Below are positions 1-8,708 of a stretch of DNA of 31,019 nt, one piece after another. This DNA is from Plantago elongata (Eukaryota; Streptophyta; Magnoliopsida; Lamiales; Plantaginaceae). Location: the NCBI GenBank assembly GCA_036897095.1, contig JAYMSP010001545.1, forward strand, positions 1 to 31,019, given 5' to 3'. The stretch's first letter is position 1. Each line of letters opens with the position of its first letter. The notes beneath the pieces are model-generated. The model had not been told where the DNA came from, ran no database searches, and was given only the letters and a program-made list of their open reading frames with translations. The position numbers and the translations under genes are program-made.

Positions 1-437
1 GGGGTATACGAACGTGATGTTATGTATATGGAAGTTCTGGAGCGGAATATGAAGGGGAAAAAGATACAAAAGAGATATAGAGGCAAGGACAATCACATTG
101 ACAGTGAAGGAAAATATGAGAGATTACCTGATTTTATTCGAATCTCCACCGTCCAGATTGTAGTTCCACGAGTTATCTGTCAAAATTTCCTGACGATCCA
201 ACGGCTGAATTCCCAGAAAACTCCATTTTCCTTGGACTGCAATGTGCTGTCAAGCTATACGAAAATTATATTTTCTTCACATAATTCATTGAGAGAAAAG
301 AGAATGATACATAACCAATAATCAATGCTCGTTGGAGATTTACATGGCTCCGATATTATGAAATAATTATTTTTTTATATATACATATATGTATATATAA
401 GTATGTATAGTAAGATATTATAAGGAGTTTTAATTCA
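1..437. other. Intergenic sequence upstream of the PPR pseudogene
   Basis: No gene is recognisable. A 99-codon open frame exists on the + strand (22-321) but shows no family likeness and is not supported. Around 370-415 the DNA is a run of alternating TA-rich bases with a near-palindromic tatatacatatatgtatata core, which could act as a TATA region or simply be low-complexity sequence. Confidence 0.5.
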
Positions 438-1842
438 ATGAAAAGAACTCAAATATGTAAAATCAGACCTGCAACTTTTTATTACACCGGAGTGAAAACG
501 GTGAGTGATGCTATCTCCTTCTTCAATCGTATGCTAAAAATGGATCCTTGTCCAACTGTTGTTCAATTCAACACGTTACTCGATTTGGTTGAAAAAATGG
601 AAGACTACTCTCTTGCACTCCATATGTTCGACAAAATGCGTCACTTGGGTTTACCTCTCGATCACTACACTCTGTCTCTTGTGATTAACTGCTACTCCCT
701 TCCCAATCGTGTTGATCTTGGCTTTTCTGTTTTCGGCATCTTTTTCAAATCCGGTTTAGTACCAAATGTGATCACCTCATCACCTTCAGCACTCTCCTTC
801 GAGGCCTATACCTCGATAACAAGGCTGCAGAGGCTGAGTTACTGTTTAAGAAGTTGTTCGCAGAAAAACTATGCGAACCCAATCGTATCACATTTAACAC
901 CGTCATTGATGGGCGGTGCAAAGCTGGAATGGTTGATGCTGCTCTCCAACTGTTTTTCAAGATGGGTGCTCAGGGTATTGTCCCAAATACTGTTACTTAT
1001 AATTCACTCATTGACGGCTTATGTAAATGCGGTAGATTTGAGGAAGTAAGAGACCTCTTAATTCACATGGACGCCCATAAAATCTCTAATACATTGATAG
1101 ATGCCTTTTGCAAGGAAGGGAATATCAAAGAAGCAGAGAAGGCATTGGCAATCATGAAGCAAAGAAGGGTCGCATCCAATATTGTTACCTTGAATGCACT
1201 AATGGATGGGTATTGTGTACGTGGAGAGATGGATTTAGCAACAACAATACTTGGTCTTATTTTGGATTCTGGACTTAAGCCTGATATCATCACTTACAAT
1301 AATCTGATGAAGGGTTACTGCTTGAAGGGTAATGTTGATGAAGCTTGGAGAATTTTCCACGAAGTTCCTCGTGTAGGGTTACAATTTGACACATGTAGCT
1401 ACACCATCATGTTACATGGATTATTTTCTGTAGGGAGGTGTGCTGAAGGCTGGAAGCTTTTTTATGACATGCAACCTCGTCGTATAACTTCTAATGTGGT
1501 TACTAATAAAACCTTGTTAGAGGGATTATGTAGGAATGAACAAATTGATGGAGCATTTTCAGTTTTGCAAATGATGGAAGACGCTGTGTCAGTCCAGACA
1601 TAGTTTCGTATAATACAATGATGCATTGGTTATGTAAGGATGGAAAACTTGAAGTTGCAGTGGGTCTATTCAATAAACTTCATGCACATGGTCTGCAGCC
1701 TAACGTTACGATGTTTAACATTGTAATCGGTGGACTTTGTAAAGGAGGATTTTTGGAGGAAGCAAAAATTGTATTTCTGGAAATGGTAAAGTGTGATTGT
1801 TGGCCTGATGATATTACATTCACTGTTTTACTAAAACAGTGA
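438..1842 (+). pseudogene. P-class PPR (restorer-of-fertility-like) pseudogene, frameshifted and truncated
   Basis: Degenerate 35-residue PPR helices run through three successive reading frames. PPR proteins of this class bind organellar RNA, usually in mitochondria. Frame 1 (438 to about 776) has motifs such as VVQFNTLLDLVEK and LDHYTLSLVINCY. Frame 2 (about 779-1585) continues with LLFKKLFAEKL, ITFNTVIDG and VTYNSLIDGLCKCG. Frame 3 (about 1586-1842) carries SYNTMMHWLCKDGK and FNIVIGGLCKGG. The first break is an 8-bp near-duplication (atcacctc before atcacctt at 771-785). The second is an apparent 1-bp loss near 1585-1588, where GCTGGTGTC is expected and GCTGTGTC is present. One repeat near 1078-1092 is also short by several codons. 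The reading stops in a snap-back inverted repeat at 1811-1851, with no PPR sequence after it. No clear mitochondrial presequence is seen at the first ATG. The repeat pattern resembles RFL-type PPR genes; that subfamily assignment is an inference. Confidence 0.85.
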
Positions 1843-1851
1843 ATGTAATAT
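1811..1851. repeat. Perfect 19-bp inverted repeat with 3-nt loop
   Basis: Left arm 1811-1829 and right arm 1833-1851 are exact reverse complements around the loop ACT. The left arm is the last PPR coding sequence (DDITFTVL). The right arm is its mirror copy and supplies the stop codon TGA at 1840-1842. This is the signature expected of a fold-back or template-switch event that ended the gene. Confidence 0.9.
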
Positions 1852-2574
1852 AAATTAAACTAAAATCTAATTCTTCACAGCACAGGGTGCATAAACTAAT
1901 GCTCGACATGTTTGCTGTAACTTGTAAGTAAAAATATAAATTTCCAGGATGCTTAGAATTTGTAGTTTTGAACTTCCACTCATTGTGTGTATTTTAATTC
2001 CATGTCCAACATTACTACTATGTCTTGTTCTGGATTCGACTTTGCTTCACTCTTTCCGATTAACAGGTTTTTGCTTCGAGAAAACATGTCTGTCAAGGTT
2101 CTGAGATTGTCTAAGCAACAAAAATCAACCTACATGAGGAGATTCTAGTGAGCTTCATTGAAGCCAAAAGCACAGCACCTGCATGCATGTTCTACTTTTC
2201 TGGTTTCTATTTTCTGGCTCTTACTATTATGTAGGAGAGTAAATTAGCCTTTGTGTAAGTAGGAGTCGGACCTTTAGCAAACCTCCTTTGTCCATCGCAT
2301 GGGCCGCCAAGTCTAATGTGATGATATACAATATTTCAGTGCACAACATTAGAAAATTGTAACTCAGTTGGAAGTATCGGGGTTATTTAGGAGCCTAATA
2401 AAATAATTCAGGTCACCCACAAATTTTATGTAATTTTTGGTTAAATACGTTTTGCACTCTTTTTAGTCATTCTATAACATATGATATTTAACAATAAAAA
2501 CTCTTTACAATCAACGTAAGGGGGTACTACATAGGTTGATAGGAATCACGTCGAACTTGGCCTCCTGAAAAATA
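1852..2574. other. Intergenic sequence, no gene seen
   Basis: No PPR remnant or other coding similarity could be recognised downstream of the snap-back. Composition is ordinary for the region. Confidence 0.5.
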
Positions 2575-3046
2575 ATTAAAAAAAGATCATTGTATATCGT
2601 CATACTAAATGTGCAGTGAAATATCGTATATCATCACATTAAATATATAAAAAATTTTGTTAAAAATTATACATTTCCATTCTTATATACATTATTTCTT
2701 CTTAATTATTTTTTTTATCTAATTTTATTTCTAGAATATCTTTGGCAATTGGCACCGATTTACCCATAATACATCAAATGCGGAGGCCCATTGTACATTA
2801 ACAATAGGCAGTAGCCAGCCATGAATCATGATTTCATGAACGTATATATAAACTGGTACCTTCTTGAAAAAGTAATTTAAATTCCTGAAAAAGTAATTTA
2901 GAAAAATGACCAGTGAAATACTATATATTGTCACATTAAATGGATAATCTTTTTCTCCGTTAAAACATACATTTACACTCTAATATAACTTTTCCTTCAT
3001 AATTTTTTTTAAAATTTTATTATAAAAGATCTTTGACACCAATTTT
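2575..3046. repeat. Diverged direct repeat, about 300 bp apart
   Basis: A block at about 2578-2765 recurs, diverged, at about 2878-3046. Shared anchors in order are cctgaaaaa, cagtgaaata, tcacattaaat, gttaaaa, acattt, ttcttaattattttt versus ttcataatttttttt, and atctttg then caccaattt or caccgattt. The second block starts with a short tandem of about 21 bp built on gaaaaagtaattta (2866-2902). No coding capacity was seen. It is probably a duplicated, decayed non-autonomous element. Confidence 0.6.
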
Positions 3047-4464
3047 TTTCTATATTGATGGGCTTGAGATCAAGTTGAGAAGTTCCTCATATTATGGTCA
3101 TAAATCCATTTGATATAAGGATGGGCTAGTGGCAAATCTAAAGAAGTGTAGTTTACTCTAAGCCCATTAGTCTATGGTTTTAGACTTCGATCTTCGAGAC
3201 TCATCAATCAAATCATTACATCCTTTTCTAAAAGTATTTTCATGTACTATTCACTAGATTATTTTTAAAACAATGAAACCTCCGAAGATTTTGATGAAAT
3301 ATATTTTCTATTGTGAAAATTCAAATAAGTTGAATTGAAAAAAGTTACTACTATAATCTCATTCTTTATAACAAAGTTATTTATATGAATCAATGAAATA
3401 TAACGACTTATTCACAAAGTCCTTTAAAAAGGTGGTCTACCCGACCTCCATATCATCTGTCAAAAATTAATCACATATTAAAACATCGTTACGAAAAGTT
3501 TTACTTGAAGTTCCTTCCAAGAATCCACAACCATATATACCAATTTATACAACTATAACAAAATTTCAACTTTCTAGATATTCCAAAGAAAACACAATAA
3601 TTGACGAAGCTAGTCGGCCCGATTCCGATCATTACAGCCGGAACCGGTTCGGAACCGCAATGGCCGTCTAAATGGATTATTCCAATACTCCATTATCATT
3701 TATTATACTACTAGGTGTGATCATGGAAACTAATAATACATGTGTTTTGCAAGTTTTTTATATTTTTAAATCAGTGAAGTTGTCTTGTCACACAGAGTAA
3801 AGAAAATAAATTGTCCAAGAAATTGGGCAGCTAGATTACGGCCCTACGCACCTTCATTAATTGTTCACAAAGTATGAACTAATTTTATAAATTTCAATTA
3901 ATTGTGATGCATAAACCTACAGATTGTAATAAATGGTTCTACACCATTTAATGCAACTAATTAAATATCTCTTTGTATTTTATCTCTTTACATTAAGCTA
4001 TGTATCTCGTCTTCTTTATATAAATAAACTTTTAGAATCTGGACAAATTCTCCCTTTTCAACTACTCGCAGTCTCGCATCATATCCATATATTATTGTAT
4101 CATATATACTCCCATTATCAAATTTTCGGATAATAATATTCATTGACTTTTTAATCCCACTTCTGAATTTCAGTTTGATTAAAAGTCAAGATTATAGTGT
4201 ATATGATTAGATATGCGACCCAGTCCCCCACCCTAGCTTTGTTTTAATTTAGGGTTTCGTACTCGCACTCAATCACATGTATTCTATCTTTTATTTATTA
4301 ATAATTAAACTATTTTCATAATCACTAAACTACTAATCGATCGAAATCTAACACATAAGACCAATGTAGATACATAGATTTCACATGCTACACTAATATG
4401 ATATTGTTTACTTTGAACATGAGCGTACAATAAATTTCTTTTTACATTGTTCAAAAGTCCTCAT
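3047..4464. other. Intergenic sequence with one weak SINE-like patch
   Basis: No gene is visible. At about 3125-3195 the + strand has an A-box-like gggctagtggca and, about 57 bp later, a B-box-like gacttcgatct; this could be a decayed tRNA-derived SINE, but no target duplication was found. Near 3620-3650 there is a short palindromic run built on ccggaaccggttcggaaccg. Confidence 0.4.
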
Positions 4465-4655
4465 ACAATATTAGAATTACAATTATTGACATGAACAAGT
4501 TTATCATCAAATACATCTCTAGTTTCTAATCACCATCCTCTACTATTCCCCAATTAGAGAGAATAATCACCTACATTGAGAGATCAAACCTGTGACCTCT
4601 TGGATACGTGGGTGTCTCAGGTTGTCACTCGGCTGCAGATGCTTAGACGAGTGGT
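4465..4655 (-). mobile_element. tRNA-derived SINE, same family as the copy at 8027-8251
   Basis: On the - strand the sequence starting near 4655 reads aagcatctgcagccgagtga (A box), then cctgagacaccc, then ccaagaggtcacaggtttga (B box). The element at 8027-8251 has the same blocks in the same order: tgtagctgagtggcaagctg, gagacaccctg, and ccaagaggtcacgggttcga. Similarity continues past the tRNA-like head through gatggtgatt and an aattgtaat block, which shows family membership rather than a chance promoter. I could not find a convincing target-site duplication, so the ends are approximate. Confidence 0.7.
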
Positions 4656-5146
4656 TGTTCACTTTACTTATATACTTTTCATTCCTCTTGTCCTAAATCA
4701 ATTAGGTCGTGGTTATTACACTTTTTACCATCTACGTGCGAAGAATAATAAATATCACTATACTCCAAGAAAATCTCCAAATCTTCATTTTAGTTTAATT
4801 TTATTCTAGTTTTGGCGGTGTAAATTGTAGTAAAAGGTCAAGTGATGATAATGCAGGAGAAAAATGACAATGAACTACTTGCGTGGTGTCTCCATTGTAT
4901 GGAGCAGGGAAGATGGCCCACGACAACGAGGTCCATGACGCTGGACTACTTGATTGTGATGGGCTGGACTAGTTTCCACAAAGGCCCAATTGTCCTTTAT
5001 GTTCTCATTCATGAACCCTCTTTTCTGATATGACTCATTCCTCTACTATCATTTTTCTTTTCTTTTTTTAAGTTTAAAAGCATGATTTTCGCTTGTTGAA
5101 TATTTCCCGCGACTGTAGCCTGTAATCGAGCCAAACTAATTCATAT
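4656..5146. other. Intergenic sequence, no gene seen
   Basis: Short open frames are present but have no family features. No repeat structure was recognised. Confidence 0.4.
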
Positions 5147-5362
5147 TACTTGCTCTGTCCGCTTAATCTTGTCTCACTTTTTTGCATTTTCCATAAATGA
5201 ATATGAATAACGAATGATAAAGTATTAATAAGAAATGATACCGAATGAAAAAGTATATGAGCAATACATAATAAATTAGTAAGAATAGTAACACGTGATG
5301 AAAGATGAAAGTGAAATAATAACACGTGATGAAAGATGTACATAATTTTGGGATATTTAAGT
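5147..5362. mobile_element. Decayed Stowaway-like MITE (tentative)
   Basis: The left end, TACTTGCTCTGTCCGC followed by gtctcactttt, resembles the CTCCCTCCGTCC-type termini of plant Tc1/mariner-like MITEs. The right end, attttgggatatttaagta, is a poor match to the expected complement. No transposase is encoded. An internal direct repeat of aacacgtgatgaaagatg (5290-5307 and 5321-5338) gives two CACGTG motifs. Family assignment rests on terminal resemblance only. Confidence 0.4.
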
Positions 5363-6804
5363 AAAATACAAAAGTACTTTCTTTCTTACCATCTATGTTT
5401 AAAAGATTTCATATTCGTTCCTAAACTCCGTTTGTCTTTCTCCTAGAGTTCATATGTTTGGCAGTGAGGGTTCCTTCCTGATTGAACCATTATGATTTAT
5501 CCATCCTTTTCGATTCAACTTTTCTTAGCGCACCTATAAGACTCGGGGTGGATGTACATATGGGTCGGGTAGAACAAGTAACCTACATCGATTTCAAATG
5601 GCAAATGCCTATTTTATCCTCCTCCATTTCCGTTTTGATATGTATATATAACTGCTTAGTGCATATCTAAATGATGTTTTTACATCTCCCAACCTGCTAT
5701 CCAAAGTTCGTATTCGAAGATGTTGAGTCTCTCTCCGTTGCACCCCTTATTCACAATAAGTGTGAGATATACATGTAATGGTACACGGGTCCCACACTCT
5801 TTGTGAGTGGGGGGTGTACCGGGAGTACATCTGGCATCAAATACATCCAAAAGTTCTATCAGGTGGTTGCGTTTTCCTTAAGAAATCATCAGTGAATTGG
5901 AAACTCAATAAATAGAACAACGATTGTTGATTTTGTGCGCGTTGAAGCAAGTTATAGGGCAAAGTCTTTCACCACTTGTGGATGAAATGTATTTCTGAAC
6001 ATTTGAAACTCAATCATCTTATTTAGCTTCACAATTCAATTGAGTGATCAAATGTCATTCAAAGTATTTAAAATTTAATTATCTTATTTGGCTTCACAAT
6101 TTAATTGAGTTTTCTCAATTCTATTCGAATTTTATATACAATTCAAATGCAAAGTCAAACAAGCGGAAGGTATAATATAAACCTCCATAGTGACAATCAA
6201 TCATCATTCTTTCAACTTGGAAACTCAATCATATTCGTTTTCACTAGTATCTGAACGCAGAGGATGCTACCTAGCCCATACCCATGGAGCGGGTCCGACC
6301 CTGGTCACCGTCTTTGTCAACAAAACCCGGTCTCTAAGAATTGCACATTTTCTTGAAGCTTTTATCCGGCCCCCTCCAGCTTTCCTCTGGGTGTTGAAAG
6401 TTGTAATTTCAACAATAGGGTCCCAATCTTACACTGTCCCTATCCTGCTATCCATATAAGACCAAAGATCCAAAAAATCCATATTTATATTTGACCTTTA
6501 CAACTTAGAAACTTTCCAGATAACACCAACTCACTATACTGTCAATTCCAGTCCCAAAGAAGGACTTGCAAAGGCTGAAAATTTCACACATTCAGACTCT
6601 CTTCTGTAACTTTCATGACCAGGAAAAATAGGGAACTTTGACATGTTGTGTGTTCAAGTTTTCATTCAATGTAAATGTCACAACATCTCTAGTTAGTATA
6701 TGAAATTAAAGTTCTTTATATCACAACTTTGATTTATGACCAAGCTACATCAACTTTTTCAGTCTGTATTATTATACTAGGTTCATATATTGTCTTATCA
6801 ATCT
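5363..6804. other. Intergenic sequence with a hairpin and a GC-richer patch
   Basis: No gene is recognised. An imperfect inverted repeat sits at about 5781-5821 (ggtacacgggtcccacactc against gagtggggggtgtacc). At about 6255-6440 the DNA is clearly richer in GC than its surroundings; an 89-codon + frame crosses it, but neither strand gave a recognisable protein. Confidence 0.4.
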
Positions 6805-7237
6805 CCTCAAACCATAAAAGGATAATTCGAACTCCCGACCTATTAGTTTGATGCACAACGTCTTACTAATTGAATTACGTTTCTTGGCCTATATTGCCCA
6901 ATTAATAGTTTGGTTATATTTGTACGTGTCAATATTCTCGTTACAATAACAAAGTTTTGTACGTGTTAATATATCTCAAATGTAAGTATACGAAATCAAT
7001 AGTTTCCATTTTTGCTACGATTTTCTCAAACGATAAAGGGTGACTCGAACCCCTGACCTATTAGTTTGATGTAAAGCGTCTTACTAATTGAGTTACGCTT
7101 CGTGGACTATATTGCTAAATTAATAGTTTAGTTATATTTATTGTCAATATTCTCATTACAATAACAAAGTTTTATACGTGTTAATATATCTCAAATATAA
7201 ATATACGAAATTAATGGTTTCGGTTTTTGCTACGATT
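6805..7237 (-). mobile_element. Tandem pair of about 218-bp tRNA-like (SINE-like) units
   Basis: Two consecutive units, about 6805-7022 and 7023-7237, match along nearly their whole length (offset 215-219 bp). Shared blocks include ctcaaac.ataaa, gacctattagtttgatg, cgtcttactaattga, caataacaaagttttatacg or ttttgtacg, gtgttaatatatctcaaat and tttttgctacga. Read on the - strand each unit has an A-box-like gtaactcaattagtaagac and, about 30 bp on, a B box (ggggttcgagtca in the 7023-7237 unit, ggagttcgaatta in the other). These are RNA polymerase III internal-promoter features. No functional tRNA cloverleaf is evident. It could be a dimeric SINE or a segmental tandem duplication of one SINE. Confidence 0.65.
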
Positions 7238-8012
7238 AAAATGTTTTCGTTTCTTTTAAGTTCGCGAGCTACAAACCGGTCTCTGTGGAGGCTGCTCCTA
7301 GAAGACTCTTTTTGTGAAACTGAGACCAATAATACATAGCAAAAAAATAGAATGTTGAAAGAAACTTGGCATTGGTCAATATTGTCGAGGATTTGAAATT
7401 ATATATACACTTCGCGATCTAATAATGGAGAGTTGAATCGTGTTGAGCGAATTATGTAAACAGACTGCAATTGACTCCATAAACTTTCAATAATGGAGTC
7501 AAGCGAACAAATCAACCTTGGAAATTGCTAATTTAATTTGCAAGAGTATTATATTATATTAATGAGAATAAACTCCCATTATGTTCCGAAAAATTCCAAA
7601 AGACTAAGACAAAAGATTCAACTGTTTACTAATACAATTAGTTATTTATTAGTAAACAATATAATTCACAAATTATCAGGTATTCTGAAAGATGGTCTTT
7701 AAAAAATTTATGTTCTCAATATATAAGTTTTTTATATTATAATAAGTCAACAAGACTTATTTCATTAACAACATAATTCTTTTAACTAATAATATGAGTG
7801 ATTTTATTGGTAACATAAACCGTTTTAGATAAAGACGTTCTTTCATTAGACTTTGTATTTACAGATATATAAAAATTTACAATTTACACACAAAATTATA
7901 CAATTAATATATAATATTAGAAGATTCTCGAAATTCTTCTATAATTTTGAACTTTCACAAACTTTTATTTATATTAGTTGACATTATTCATCGCGCACTA
8001 TTGAGTTTGTAC
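7238..8012. other. Intergenic sequence, no gene seen
   Basis: AT-rich sequence without coding features. It contains one small hairpin (7623-7658), listed separately. Confidence 0.4.
7623..7658. repeat. 12-bp perfect inverted repeat
   Basis: TGTTTACTAATA at 7623-7634 is followed by its exact complement at 7647-7658, with a 12-nt spacer. It is too short and AT-rich to assign a role. Confidence 0.5.
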
Positions 8013-8026
8013 CACCCTGTATGGCT

Positions 8027-8251
8027 ATTAAAGCGTTTGTAGCTGAGTGGCAAGCTGAGACACCCTGTAGCCAAGAGGTCACGGGTTCGATTCTACGAAA
8101 TGAGTAATTATATTATCTGAATAGAGATTGATGGTGATTTGCATGTAGAATCGATTGATAAATTCGTCTTGTTTAACAATTATAATTGTAATACTATATT
8201 TTATATTAATTAATAAAAAAAATATAAGTATCACATCTTCAAAAGGAAAAA
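8027..8251 (+). mobile_element. tRNA-derived SINE with target-site duplication
   Basis: The head has an A box (tagctgagtgg, from 8040) and a B box (gggttcgattc, 8083-8093), spaced as in a tRNA. The body of about 225 bp ends in a purine-rich A-tail (cttcaaaaggaaaaa). It is flanked by 14-bp direct repeats, caccctgtatggct (8013-8026) and caccctgcatggct (8252-8265), which differ at one base and are a good target-site duplication. It is non-coding and depends on LINE machinery for movement. The same family occurs inverted at 4465-4655. Confidence 0.8.
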
Positions 8252-8472
8252 CACCCTGCATGGCTGCATAACTATAGCTGACTTTTCGTCCGCATGGTCA
8301 CAAATCAATTATTAAAATTCTGAATTTTTTGATTTTGGTTGTTAGATAAATCATAGTGAAATGACGAGACCATGAATCAATAAATTTGCCTGATTTATAG
8401 TACGTGCATGCATATTATTATGTTGTGAAATGAAAAGACAATATGTAATGCTATGGGGACATTTATAATATA

Positions 8473-8708
8473 TACTCTCTCTGGTCCTCAAATAGGTACT
8501 ACGTCTATTTTCCGATCACGAGCTGGAAAATTCATATTAGTAACTTCTGAATTTTATTAGATACTTTAAATTATAACACAAAAATAGGAAAAATATGTTT
8601 CACTTCTTAATTTTTTATTATTATTGTTTTCTAATTAATTATCACTTATTTTGACCTTGCATTTATCGACTTTACCAGTATTGTACCACTTAGGGACGAA
8701 GTCAGGAA
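8473..8708. mobile_element. Decayed Stowaway-like MITE
   Basis: The left end TACTCTCTCTGGTCCTCAAA with following taggtactac is roughly complementary to the right end gtaccacttagggacgaagt. Both resemble plant Tc1/mariner-like MITE termini beside TA. Length is about 235 bp and it has no coding capacity. The ends are mutated, so the exact borders are uncertain. Confidence 0.5.

Noticed and set aside
854..1842. Two or three separate small PPR genes
   Set aside because: The pieces join as one continuous PPR series once the frameshifts are recognised, so one pseudogene explains them better.
6830..6900. Possible tRNA gene on the - strand
   Set aside because: B-box-like sequence is present, but the arms do not pair as a tRNA and the unit is repeated with about 140 bp of non-tRNA sequence.
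8036..8100. tRNA-like A and B boxes that might be a tRNA gene
   Set aside because: No acceptor stem or cloverleaf can be closed, and target duplications and a related copy at 4465-4655 mark it as a SINE head.
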